Source of the DNA: Pegoplata infirma
Lineage: Eukaryota; Arthropoda; Insecta; Diptera; Anthomyiidae
Reading direction: 5' to 3'
DNA: 64,000 nucleotides
NCBI GenBank assembly: GCA_963921195.1
Contig: OY992536.1
Span: 330,353,038 to 330,417,037 of the forward strand
This document shows positions 12,301 through 23,664 of this stretch, one piece after another. The notes under the pieces are model-generated. The model was not told where the DNA came from, did not search any database, and worked only from the letters and a program-made list of their open reading frames with translations. The position numbers were made by a program, and so were the translations under genes. Position 1 is the first letter of the stretch; every line of letters starts with the position of its first letter.

Positions 12301-13485
12301 CTACACCATTTTAAATTGAAATTGAGAAATTCCAAACTCATATTGAGAAATAACAAATTGATATTGAGAAATGCAAGTTGATATTGAGAAAAAATAAATT
12401 GATATTGAGAAATGAAAATTGATATTGAGAATACACAAATTGATATTAAGAAATGAAAATTGATATTGAGAAACACAAATTGATATTGAGAAATTTCAAA
12501 TTGATATTGAGAAATGAAAATTTATATTGAGATAATACAAATTGATATTGTGAAATAACAAATTGATATTGAGAAAACAAAATTGATATTGGGAAAAGAC
12601 AAATTGATATTGAGAAATAAGAAATTGAAATTAAGAAAATACACATTGATATTGAGAAAAGAAAAATTGATATTGAGAAAATACAAATTGATATTGAGAA
12701 ATTGAAAAATAATATTGAGAAAATACAAATCGATATTGAGAAAATACAAATTGATATTGAGTAAAGGCAAATCCACTTTGTAAGAAAAAAATTAAAAATT
12801 TACAATGATCAAAACGGCACTGAATATTTTATTAAACGTGAAAATATTTTTTTTATAAAAATTACTCAAAAACACCATGGAGTTTATAGACAATTGCTGC
12901 ATTTGTCAGTAACCATGAATGTGAATAAAGTCTTTCTCAATATCAATTATCTTTTTTTTCAATATTAATTAATTTTTCTTGTCTCAATATTGCATAGTAT
13001 CTTCTTCTCCATTTCAATTTTTTTTCTCAATATCAATTTGTATTTTCTCAATATTATTTTTTATATTCTCAATATCAATTTGTATTTTCTCAATATCAAT
13101 TTGTCTTTTCTCAATATCAGTTTTTATTTTCTCAATTAAAATTTTTCATTTCTCAATATCAGTTTGTCTTTTCCCAATATCAATTTTGTTTTATCAATAT
13201 CAATTTGTCTTTTCCCAATATCAATTTGTATTTTCTCAATATGAAATTTCATTTCTCAATATCAATTTGTATTTTCTTAATATCAATTTGTGTTTCTCAA
13301 TATCAATTTTCATTTCTTAATATCAATTTGTGTATTCTCAATATCAATTTTCATTTCTCAATATCAATTTGTGTATTCTCAATATCAATTTTCATTTCTC
13401 AATATCAATTTGCTTTTTCTCAATATCAATTTTCAATTCTCAATATCAATTTGTATTTTCTCAATATCAACTTAAAATGGTGTAG
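12301..13485. repeat. Giant head-to-head 20-bp minisatellite element, CTACACC ends
   Basis: It starts CTACACCATTTTAA and ends with the exact complement TTAAAATGGTGTAG. About 24 units of AAATTGATATTGAGAAAATA run from 12312 to 12770. A ~150-bp non-repeat spacer follows, then about 25 units in the opposite orientation (12930-13470). Transcripts through it could fold into a ~500-bp imperfect hairpin. It ends 33 bp before the start codon. Several overlapping repetitive pseudo-ORFs arise from the unit and are not genes. The same CTACACC end is seen beside the 4195-5910 array. Confidence 0.8.
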
Positions 13486-13518
13486 AGTTCCGTCACCATC
13501 ACCATCACCATCGACATC
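13486..13518 (+). promoter_or_regulatory. Residual 5' leader before the start codon, with an ACCATC repeat
   Basis: Only 33 bp separate the end of the minisatellite element (13485) from the ATG at 13519. It contains three tandem copies of a 6-bp ACCATC-type unit. No splice acceptor AG suits an upstream exon, so if transcription starts further upstream the minisatellite would be part of the 5'UTR or its intron. Confidence 0.35.
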
Positions 13519-13744
13519 ATGGAGGATAATCGTATTTTATGGCTTAAGTGCACCATCTCAAATATGCTGGGTATATATGAACCTGAATATGTCAATGCTG
13601 CTATCTTTGAAAATCTATGTGACTTCAAGAGTTTTTTAGATGACAAATATACCAAGAACGATGATATCAATAAAATTATTCTGTATGTATGGCGTACCTT
13701 CTATGATAAGTTGGTTGAAGAGGAGATCACCGTATTGGAAGAGG
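13519..13744 (+). CDS. Exon 1 (start codon) of a dynein heavy chain-like gene
   Basis: Seen: an ATG at 13519 (A at -3, G at +4) opens 75 codons plus one base. An in-frame TAG at 13483 shows this is the first possible Met. The exon ends AGG|GTAAGT, leaving phase 1. The peptide begins MEDNRILWLK, has hydrophobic heptad-like stretches (ISNMLGIY, IILYVWRTFYDKL) and ends in an acidic EEEITVLEE. Its composition and codon use are unlike the surrounding repeats, and it joins in frame to four downstream exons. Family knowledge from memory: DNAH10-type axonemal inner-arm dynein heavy chains begin with a short M-[DE]-D-x-R-x-x-W segment with LG, FL and FY motifs and an acidic VEEE tail, which this matches. 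That identification is unverified. If correct, the product is a motor subunit of the ciliary/sperm axoneme and this is only the first ~1.5% of it. Alternative: an unrelated Lys-rich protein. The exon itself is much surer than the name. Confidence 0.72.
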
Positions 13745-14556
13745 GTAAGTTGATGGGAATACATATTTAGATAAGTGTGTAATTTAAGATGTTTTCTTGC
13801 TATCCCCATTGTCAGATGGTGAGACATGGGTGTTTTATCTGGGGGTGTTGTATCAACACAGAGAGTGAAATTTAATTGAATTTATAAGTAAATATTGAAT
13901 TAGAACTGAAGTTTCTCTTCAATAACAATCGTAAAACATACTTGAAATGCTGGATTTGATAAAATTGATTTTGTGTGTGCGTCTATTTTTTTTTATGAAT
14001 TCACAATAATTATTTTTTCACTTGGAAAATATAATGAAATTTAAAAATATATACTAAAATATTTACATAAGAGTGCTACAATCTTTGCGGCCAATAATTT
14101 GTTTGCACAAAACTTTAAAAAAAGAAAGCCAATGAGAATTCTAAAGAGTTCGTGGCAAAAATTTGCTTTATAAAACATAATTTAAAAGCTTTATCGACTT
14201 TAGAGCGAATGCAGCACGTCTTTTTATTTCGTAATTGAAAAAATGGTTTGCATGAAACTAAATAGCAATACATCTGGCGAAAGCTTTTTTGTGTGAACCG
14301 TCTTCGCGATTCGCCTAATGTATAAAAACGTTTGTTTTGCGTGCGTTATTGTAAAACTAGTTGGGAGAAAGTGATATAGTCGTGATATTTAATTTGTTTG
14401 TTTTTTATTATTTTTTTTTTATTAATTCTAGCACAACAAGACCGAAATCTTATACATATATTAGAATGCTAGAGGATTTTTGTTCATAATTTACAATTTT
14501 AAGTTTATGTTTTTATGGTACAATTTGGCTCAAACTCATACACTTACATAAGAAAT

Positions 14557-14700
14557 GCGGTTGTCACAACCGTATATATTCCAAACTTGTTTTTGGAGTT
14601 GTCATAACCTGTCATGCGATTGTCACAACCTCAATACGGTCATGGAAACCGCAATATGTTTGTGACTACCGAAATGTTGTTTTTACAGCCGAATGACCAG
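14557..14700. repeat. Cluster of GTTGTCACAACC-type palindromes
   Basis: GGTTGTCACAACCG, TTGTCATAACC, TTGTCACAACC and related words recur about every 20-30 bp over 140 bp in early intron 1. Could be a decayed repeat; no function can be assigned. Confidence 0.4.
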
Positions 14701-14820
14701 GAAAAACCTTAAAAATGAGGTTGGAATATTTACTGTTGTGGCAACTGTTATTGTTATGTGAGATGGCACTGGTTAAGTAATTGACAAAATTCCAAATTTC
14801 AGTGAAAATTGACTATCCGG

Positions 14821-15453
14821 TAGTGGCTACGGTCAGTACCGTAGTACCGGGAATACCGGTATTCACGGTTCTCGGTATTCCCGGGAATTAGTAATGGTTT
14901 CCTGGTTCTTAATTCATTCCCGGTATTCCCGGGAATACCGGTATTCTCGGTTTCGGTTCTGACGGTATTCCCGGGACTACCGGTATGTATATTTTGCAAT
15001 ATTTTGTACAATTAAAATTTTTTCTTTGCTTTTACCAAAAAAAAAAATACAAAACTTATAAAAAATACCATTTCCGTTTTATTTTTTAATTTAAGAAAAA
15101 AATAGTAGACATGTTTTTCAAATAAATTTACAAACACAACTAACAAGGGAAGTCTCCCTAGTGTCACCCGCGGATCTTTATGGAATTGGTTTTATTTTGT
15201 AGATCAGAAATAATAAAGGGACACGTATTTTTTCTTAGCGGCCCAAATTCAGTATTTTCTGAAATACTGATTAAATACTGTAATTTAAATATTTTATGGT
15301 ATAGTATTTTTTTGGTTTTTGAGAGCCGGTACCAGGATCAGAACCGGGAATATCGGTATTCCCGGGAATATATATAGAACCGGGAAACCGGTACCAGAAC
15401 TGGGAATACCGGTATTCCCGGGAATACCGAGAACCGGGAAATGGGGGGCATTA
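14821..15453. mobile_element. 633-bp hAT element with 8-bp TSD
   Basis: Exact TSD CTATCCGG (14813-14820, 15454-15461). Ends TAGTGGCTACGGTCAGTACC and, inward from the right, TAATGCCCCCCATTTCCCGG. Both subterminal regions consist of GGTATTCCCGGGAATACC palindromes. The middle includes a T-rich segment shared with 38235-38370 and, at about 15145-15310, an inserted fragment of the 2151-4157 element family. Same family as 1237-1387. Non-coding. Confidence 0.88.
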
Positions 15454-15492
15454 CTATCCGGGTATATATTAAGCAGCATGAGAAAATAACAC

Positions 15493-17439
15493 CCCGTGTA
15501 AAAAAAATTGATATGGTATTATATCTAAACATATCTCATTCCATATCTCATCCCATATCTGAGGAACATATCTAATTAGATATGGTAGATCCGAGAAATG
15601 GGGACAAATCTCGGATCTAATTGTATCAAAACTGATATAAAAAGATCTAAAATTATCATATCTAATTTTAAATAATAAGATCAAATCTAAATACAAAACT
15701 TGATAAAAAAATAGAATTTCAACGAACTAATCCTGAAAATTAAAAAAAGTTTTTTTAATAATTACAAATAATAACTTTAATACTTTTTTATGTGTACTTT
15801 TATTTTTATTGATTGAAAAAAAAAACAATTAGCAACATAACAATAAAACAAAATTTAATTACAAAAATTAAAACTAATTAAAAGAATAATTAACCACTTC
15901 ATTTTTACAAATGTATGCGTAAAAATACATAAAATGGGAAAAGGTCTATTTTATGTGAATGCTCTTTTTTAACAATACTTATGTTTGTGCAGTGCACAAT
16001 GTGCACCTTCCAAAAATCTCAGATTTAAAATAACTAATCCCTCACTATGTTCCGCTGGCGGTTAAGTTTGGACTTTTTTTAAGTTGTTGCAATCGTTTTA
16101 CCAAATTTCAATTCTGAAGACTTCAAACTTGAAATCCTATGCGAAAACGAAAAAAAAAATTCACTCCAAAATGCAAAAAATATTTAAAAATTTTGACAGA
16201 CGCTGTTTTTTATAGTGAGGGATGTGGGGGACGGAAGGGCCCCTTCCTACTGGTAATTAATACTAACGAAGTCATTTATAATCATTCTTGTACCTAGTAA
16301 TATAATTTTTCATTTTTTTTTTTAAATCCACGCTTTGGGCCCAACACGCTTAACCTATTCTTGTATAAAAATGTTTCGTTTGTTTAACAAAAGTACAAAA
16401 AAACTGTAAGTCGCGTTATTCAGAAGCTGGATTAGTTTTACAAGGGGAACTTTTTTCCCATGGTTCGATTTTTCCCATTAATTTTTTTTTGGACTGTATC
16501 GTGTCCTCAACAGACGGACATTCATAGAATGTGTAAGAATCATTAACGGATCAAAATAATTGATGGTGTCCTATACCGATATTTCCATTCGTTAAACACG
16601 GAAGGACAAAGTGAGTATACCCCCATATTGTCGTTGGAAAATATAAAAGAAAAGTCAAAAAAGCATTAACATTTTTCTACGTATCCTTCAAACTGGTAAT
16701 TTGTTGGAAATAGTAATTCTGAGAAGTTTATCAAACTTAACATCCACATTTTTTAAAGAACACAAACCTTTTTCCCATTTTTTATATTTAAAAAACAGCA
16801 AATTTGGTCCAAATTATTAATCTATTTATCATATTCATTCACTGATTTTAATTTTCAGGTACATAATTCATAATCCCAACTTCGGCAAGTTTACAATTTC
16901 CTGTACTGATTTTTTGAAGATTCTTCTGTAATTTCTTTTTCCGCGTCTCAAATTCTGGACGCAAAACAATAGAAAGACAGTCTATGCCTTAGTTATTTAA
17001 TTTTTTCGTTAAAAATCGCGACAATTGTAAATTTATGTGATTTTATTTTTATTTGGAAAATTAAATATTGTTGACTTTTTTAATTTCAAATTGACAAAAA
17101 TTTGTTATTTGTTTTGTTTTCCTTTTTTGCAGACAAATAATACAAATTTGCTAAAAATGGTTTGATGAAGATTTTAAATATTAGGGTTGTTCATTAAAAC
17201 AACAAAACAAAAAAATCTTAAAAAAACTGATATGGTAATAGATCTGATTATATATCTTACCATATATGACAGATATAAAAAATATCATGCAAAATGTAAG
17301 TACCTGTTTTACGAGATATGGTTATATATAGTCCAATGTCTACCATATCTTGCTATATATAATTTGATCTGGTATCAGATGTGATTAGATATATTCAGAT
17401 ATAGTTAGATCCAATAAGATCTAATCATTTTTACACGGG
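15493..17439. mobile_element. 1.95-kb TIR element with CCCGTGTAA ends
   Basis: CCCGTGTAAAAA at the left and its complement TTTTTACACGGG at the right. Both are followed inward by about 200 bp of degenerate GATATGG/AGATATAG/GATCTAAT subterminal repeats (15500-15690, 17225-17425). Flanks share only AC. A short inverted-repeat MITE (16037-16223) lies inside. Class not assigned. No transposase ORF found. Confidence 0.65.
16037..16223. mobile_element. ~190-bp MITE with ATCCCTCACTAT ends
   Basis: ATCCCTCACTATG at the left and ATAGTGAGGGAT at the right, with weak internal pairing (CCGCTGGCG with CGCTG). Nested in the 15493-17439 element. No clear TSD. Confidence 0.45.
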
Positions 17440-17702
17440 ACGTTGTTTTTTTTTAATTTTTATTGAGGTTTAGGAGTCGCTACCGGACCCAAAACTTTAA
17501 GTAAAAAAAAAATGTTCATTTCAAAAAGATTTTAATTTTTTTTTATTTTTATTATAATTAGACTTGGTTAGTTAGGTTAACAACAAAAAGATTCATTTTG
17601 GTCGGACAAGTATTTCAGTTTTTTTTGGGCCCCCAAAACTTGAATGAGAAAAATTAAAAAAAAATCACTTGTTATTTCTCATGGTGCTTTATATGTATAT
17701 TA

Positions 17703-18702
17703 GGGTGGTTTTTTATTTTATTTTTTTTGGAATTTTGAGGAGCGCTCAGCGGATTTTTGTGACATTTGATGTTAAAATAATTGTGTAAAAATTTGAGCTA
17801 AATCGGATAAAATTAACCCGAGGCGCAAGGAGGTCAAAGTTTCGAGAAAAAGCCAAAATGGCCAAATTTTTAAAAAACTTAAAAAAATGTAAATTTTGTA
17901 GAAATAAAAAAAATAAAATATTTTTTATTAAACTTTCTTGCAATAATACTCAGAAAAAATTATCTTAACTTTTTATGACGGCAGTAACACTTCCAAACAT
18001 GAAATACAAAAATTACCATGCATTTTGGGGGGTACCTGATATGAGTGTTTTCGAGTTTTTGAAAATTTTATTAAACAAAAAAATTAAATCTTACTATTCT
18101 ATAGCAATGGATTATTAAATACATCCTAAGGCTTAAATATTTAAAAAATTGGGGATATCCATCGACTCAATTTTTTTTTTTGAGTCATTTGAGTTTTGCG
18201 GATTTCAAGGAGTCAAGTGACTCCAAAAAAAAATTGAGTCGATGGATATCCCCAATTTTTTAAATATTTAAGCCTTAGGATGTATTTAATAATCCATTGC
18301 TATAGAATAGTAAGATTTAATTTTTTTGTTTAATAAAATTTTTAAAAAATCGAAAACACTCATATCAGGTACCCCCCCCAAAATGCATGGTAATTTTTGT
18401 ATTTCATGTTTGGAAGTGTTACTGCCGTCATAAAAAGTTAAGATAAATTTTTCTGAGTATTATTGCAAAAAAGTTAAATAAAAAATATTTTATTTTTTTT
18501 ATTTCTACAAAATTTACATTTTTTAAGTTTTTTCAAAATTTGGCCATTTTGGCTTTTTCTTGAAACTTTGACCTCCTTGCGCCTCGGGTTAATTTTATCC
18601 GATTTAGCTCAAATTTTTACACAATTATTTTAACATCAAATGGCACAAAAATCCGCTGCGCGCTCCTCGAAATTCCAAAAAAAATAAAATAAAAAACCAC
18701 CC
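17703..18702. mobile_element. 1000-bp near-perfect palindrome (fold-back MITE)
   Basis: Two arms of about 470 bp pair almost base for base around a ~60-bp centre at 18170-18235. Ends are GGGTGGTTTTTTATTTTATT and its complement, with TA outside on each side (17701-17702, 18703-18704). The very low arm divergence suggests a recent origin or gene conversion between arms. No ORF. TA target use suggests Tc1/mariner mobilisation. Confidence 0.85.
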
Positions 18703-19084
18703 TAATGTATATATTACTCTCAAAAAAAAAAATTCCCGTAATCCAATTGTTAACAGTTGTCCTGTTTTCAACAAAAAATCTTCTATCGTAATTTAAATTT
18801 TTCTTTGTAATTTTACAATTTTTTTCGTAAATTTCCAAATTTCCAAGGTAATTTTACAAAAAAATCTAGTCAAGTCACGAGAATTCCTTGTAAGTATTAT
18901 CCCACCAAAAAGGTGTATATTTTCAATTTTATTGGTAAACAAACTTGTAAATTACAAAAAAGCTAACAATTTTTACTAGAAATTTAGTATAAAATCTATT
19001 TAAGTCACGAGAAGTCCTTGGAACTTTTATCGCTTCAAAAAAGTTGTAAGTTTACAATTTTATTGGTAAAAAGCTAGTAAAATG

Positions 19085-19290
19085 TTTGTAATTTTACAAA
19101 CTTTTTACCAATAAAATTGTAATTTTTACAAGGAACTCTCATAAAATAAAAGGTTGCAATACATTATTTTATATGATTTTACAAATCATAAAAAATTTTT
19201 TATAATGTTTATGTATTGCAACCTTTTATTTTATGAGAGTTCCTTGTAAAAATTACAATTTTATTGGTAAAAAGTTTGTAAAATTACAAA
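19085..19290. repeat. Palindrome with 80-bp perfect arms
   Basis: Arms 19085-19164 and 19211-19290 are exact complements around a 46-bp spacer. It sits in a larger T/A-rich family (18717-19340) whose TTGTAAAATTAC words recur at 23690-24120 and 52290-53050, so it is probably the core of a MITE. The arms include CCAATAAAATTG and CAAGGAACTCTC. Confidence 0.75.
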
Positions 19291-19417
19291 TAATTTACAA
19301 GCTTTTTACAAAATTTTTATTAAAAATCCCCCAAAAAAATTGACATATATAAACCTAGGCTTATAGCCTAATACACTCAGAGAAAAATCTTTATTGTATT
19401 TATGAAAAATATTAAAT

Positions 19418-20139
19418 CCCAGCAAAACCAAATAATGTATAAAATAAGGTATATGATCTCTTATTTTATACATTGCAGCATTGATGATTTTAACAGGCGA
19501 TGAGACTCAAAGTAATGCATCCACATTATCACATAGAATACCAGTAAGGTATAAAATAAGTCATAAATTTATAACAAAGAATACCAGTAAGGTGTAAAAT
19601 ATATGATATTTTATAGGTTACGAGTAAGGTATATAATATAGCATACCAGAACGTAATATATAAGGTGTTACGAGTAGTGAAAAAGTAATTTTGTATTAAA
19701 TTTACTCACGTGATTGTAAGTGAGTGTAAGTAGATATAATATGCTAGTGAGTGTGTGTCGTTAGAAATTTCTTGTCGTGTGCCCATCTCTAGTTTAAACT
19801 TGTGCATTTTTTATAAAATAATTATTTTTATGTTATTGTAATGCATTATGCATTTAATTATAAATAATGCATTATTTCAAACTTTCAAATAATACATAAT
19901 GTAACCAAATATAAATCATCCATGATATAATGTTTAGAAATAATAAATATGAAATACATTTTTCCAATAATCATGCATTACGTAGCAAATTATTAGTAAT
20001 GCATTATTTTTTACTTTAAAATAACACGTTGTGGAACAAATGTTTGATAAGACATCCTAAAATAATGCTACAAATAAGGTATATACATTACCTGGTAATG
20101 TGTTATATAATCACTACCCATTACCAAAGTTTTGCTGGG
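19418..20139. mobile_element. CCCAGCAAAAC-ended element, 722 bp
   Basis: Starts CCCAGCAAAACCAAATAATG and ends CAAAGTTTTGCTGGG. Interior is built of AATGCATTAT, GGTATATAAT and TACCTGGTAATG words like the 55956-56371 copy. It carries the right end of a TAGAGATGGG-family element (…GTGTGCCCATCTCTA, ending 19791). Confidence 0.6.
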
Positions 20140-20171
20140 ATATATAAAACTTTTTAGAAAAGTTCGTCCTA

Positions 20172-20429
20172 CACCCAAAAAAAACGTGGGTATTCAATAC
20201 TAAAAATTTTACTAATAAACGAATTTTTTAGTCCAAAATGATCTAGTGCAGGCGTTGGTAATCAATACTAAAATTTTTTACTAATATTATTCAAAACCAG
20301 TAAAAATTACTAATTTTAGTACTTTGAAGATACTAAAAAACTACCGTACTACTGGTAATTAGTAACTTATTAGTAGATTTTGGTACCAAATCACTTACTA
20401 ATATTTTTACTGCAGAATTATTTTGAGTG
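20172..20429. mobile_element. 258-bp TA-type MITE
   Basis: TA followed by CACCCAAAAAAAACG at the left and TTATTTTGAGTG at the right; the right-hand TA is not preserved. The interior is made of TACTAAAATTTTTACTAAT words. Same end type as 4587-5042. Confidence 0.5.
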
Positions 20430-21184
20430 GAGGTAACAGTTTCATAAATACTATGAAACAATATTAAATAAATGGTTTATTACATTTTTGGAAAGTTTCA
20501 TTAATACTTACTCGTATTACGCAAATAATTCATTAGTAAGCACGGGTTGTATTAAATCTGCAATTAAATGTGTCAACATTTATCCACGGACTTTTACGGA
20601 TAATTTTTAATATTTTTTTTTAATAAATTGTGCCTTTTACAAACCCTTTCTAGTTTTATTTCAAACTACTTTTACTACTTATCTTACATACAACCAAATT
20701 CAGTTTTTTTTATTTAAGCCATTGCATAATTATTAGAAAATAAATATTTTCTAGTTATTTTAATTTAGTTCAACTCAAGGATTTTTAAGTTTTCTATCTA
20801 TTACTTATATTTTGAGGCACAAATCCTGTTTAAAGTTAAGCACTTCAAGGCAGAGACAAAACCATCTGATAAGCGCCTTTCTACATTGTTGTATGAAGTA
20901 TGAACATTTTCTGATTTTATAACGAGTGACATTGTCTGTTTGTCCATGTATTTATGCTGAATATAAGAGTACAGGGGATACTTTACAAATTGCACCAAAT
21001 GGCCATGAAATAAAAAATCGAATGAAATATTTTTTGCATAAAAGTTTAACTCAGAACTGTCAAGAAAATTTACAAGATTTTCGGGAGAAAATTTCGTAGA
21101 CCAAAAGTTTTAAGCAGAAGTTTTACTGTTAAGATCACATAGGTAATTATACCCTACACCCCTCTATGGTACAGGGTAAAAGTC

Positions 21185-21600
21185 AAAAAACCAATAACTT
21201 CGCACTTTTGGTTTTTCACTGTTACAGATTCTTCCAAAAATAGCACTTAATCTCATATAAAATGGACCTCCTGATTCCAAAACTGCAATCGAAATTTTTC
21301 CTGCATGTTCCGTTTTTGAGACATTCGCGTTTGAAAATTTTTAAACGAAAATCTTGAACGAGAATTTCTCAAATACGAAACATGCTAGAAAAATTGGGAT
21401 TTCAGTTTTGGAATCATCAGGTTCAATGTATACGAAATCAATTCTCATTTGTTGGAAACAACATAGCAGTGAAGTCCCAAAAGTGTGAAAATTTTTTTTG
21501 GACTTTTAACATTTTAAATGGCAGATTTGGATTTAGGAGAGCAAAATCTATAAGAACCAGTTGGATATTCCATTGGGAGGTTTTTGTTGTAAAACAGTGT
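21185..21600. repeat. Inverted repeat shared with 26180-26720
   Basis: Left arm (about 21235-21342) and right arm (about 21342-21460) pair through TGGACCTCCTGATTCCAAAA, GCATGTTCCGT and CATTCGCGTTTG. A related region at 26180-26720 contains GCGAATATCTCAAAAACAG and GGAGGTCCATTTTATATGA. A dispersed fold-back element with unclear ends. Confidence 0.5.
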
Positions 21601-22854
21601 AATTATTTAGCAATAACTCGAAAACAGGAACCGCTAGGATTTTCGTTTTAATGATTTTTAAAGTCAAAATAAAAAGTAGCTAATTCCATTAGCCGATTTT
21701 GTCACCATTTTAACCTAACCTAAACTTGCTTGAAGAGGGGTGTGAACTCAACTCTAAGTACGAGAGAATTATTCTTCTTTTAGAAACAAAGGCAAAACTG
21801 CATTTAACATTTGCCGATGGCAAAAGAATGCAAAAATCCACTATTTTCTTTCTTCATATTTGTGTAATACTAACTAGAGTTGACGTATTATATACAAAAC
21901 CCTCAACCGTTTTTTAGTTCAGCGCTAGATATTTTTTACACGCATTTGAAGTTGGTGAACTTATATTATAAATATAATAATAATTGCTGAAAACCAGTGA
22001 TGCCAACTTTTTTACAGTCAAAACGCGAAAAACAGTGACTCAAAAAGCGCTAAATTGGAATAAAGTAAAACGCACCTAAAAGCGCTAAAAAAATATTTTA
22101 ATTTAACGGTTTTGATAAAAAATTTTATACAATCATTAGGCCTATTCACAGAATAAGTGCAAAAAATTGTTAAATAAATTTTTTGACCAAAATTTTTTCT
22201 GTTTTTATTATAAAAACTACATTTTTTTTAATTTTCAACAAAGTTTTACATTTCCATGGATGTACTACAACGACTACGTGAAAAATATGGATTTAAGACT
22301 GTTATAAGGACGTTTCTGTTGAAATGAACATTTTTTCTCAAAGTAATTACTTCTAGAAAGAAAGCGCTAAAGGCGCTAAATGAAAAAGTGAAAGCGCGCC
22401 AGTTCAGCGCCTTTTTTAACCCTTCTGCACTCATTGGACCAATTTGACCCAATTTTGGTTTTCAAACTCAAAATTTTTCCCTTTAGTTATAAGATATCAA
22501 CGTGAAACTTTAATTTATCCATTACAGGGACGAAAATTATGGTTTTATAAGAAAATAATAAAATTTAAATTTTTCCTCCCCCCTCCACATTTAAAAACAC
22601 GATTTACACACATTTAATATCCTTTGGGTCAATATGAACCAACAAGCGAAAATGCAAGTTTAGTTCTACTTTACCATTTTTTTTTCTGAATATAATTGAA
22701 TTGGGTTAATTTTCATTCAGAATGATAGATCAATAATTTTGTCGGTCAAAGAATCAATAAAATCGCTTTCATTGAATAGATTTTAAAAATTTTTTCTAAA
22801 TTTTATTATTCTCGTTAATTATTTTATCATTCAAAATTTTATTATTCTCGTACT

Positions 22855-23662
22855 GTGGGTGGAATTTTGAGAAACCCGCAAAGGTCCCGCCAACCCCAAA
22901 AAAGGGTGAGGTAACCCAGAAAACTAACGCCCAATAGCAATTTTCTTTACGCTCTCGCAGGTCATGAAGAGCATGATCAATCACCACTTGGTAAATTATC
23001 TGGAGTCCGATTTACTCTTGTTTCGTAGAGTCGTTCTACAGGGGACTAGTTAGCATGATCTTACGGCAATCTCCGAGTAGGGTCTTGCAAATAGGATCGA
23101 TTTTAATGCTGTAAGGCCCAATGTTATGTGTTGATACTCAGACAGCTTGTGGATCCAGCATCATCTGTATCCATGGGTGGAATAGGATTTGAGGCATGAA
23201 AAGCCAATGTGATGTTCGTTGGAACAAACATGTTTTTCAAGTGTCGAAAGAAGCATTCAAGTGTCTTGATTTCCTAAAACGGTGCAAGAATTTCTTCACT
23301 CCGTCTGATCTTACTATTTATGCCGCCTATATCCGACCGAAAATGGAATACAACTCGCATATCTGGTGCTTCAAGGTCTATCTGATCAGGTGCAAAGGAG
23401 TGTGTTGAACCTCATCAATAGGGTATCCAGCTCTATTGACTCATTAGAGCATAGTCGGAATGAGTGTTGTGCGTCAGTCATTGTTATATAGATATAACCA
23501 CGGTAAGTATTCAGTTGACATGGGCGCCTTTCCAGCAGATCACATCCTTTCGTTGTCTACTGTTTAATGTCTTGTACAACGAATTACAGAGAAAATTCGT
23601 TTCTCATCAGTCAAACTAGCCATATGTGGAATTTAATCCCTGCAGAAGTCTACCCAGTCAGC
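22855..23662 (+). pseudogene. Broken non-LTR retrotransposon reverse-transcriptase fragment
   Basis: Translated piecewise, this stretch shows RT-like peptides in order, with frameshifts and stops between them. SKVMESMINHHLVNYLES-like comes near 22955-23005, then KTQCC and LDFLKRCKNFFTPSDL with AAYIRPKMEYNSHIW (23200-23370). QVQRSVLNLINRVSS (about 23385-23435) and SHMWNLIPAEVYPVSY (23610-23660) follow. Family knowledge: this order (RT C-terminal thumb region, then the W-N-LP-EV-P tail) is that of jockey/CR1-group LINEs. A section between the first two blocks looks deleted, and the 3' end is cut by the MITE at 23665. Not functional. It would have supplied reverse transcriptase for its own mobility. 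Confidence 0.75.
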
Positions 23663-23664
23663 TA

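Noticed and set aside
12267..13639. Several overlapping 60-144-codon ORFs reading SISI/YQF/NINL repeats on both strands
   Set aside because: They are translations of the 20-bp minisatellite in different frames, present on both strands, with no non-repeat sequence.
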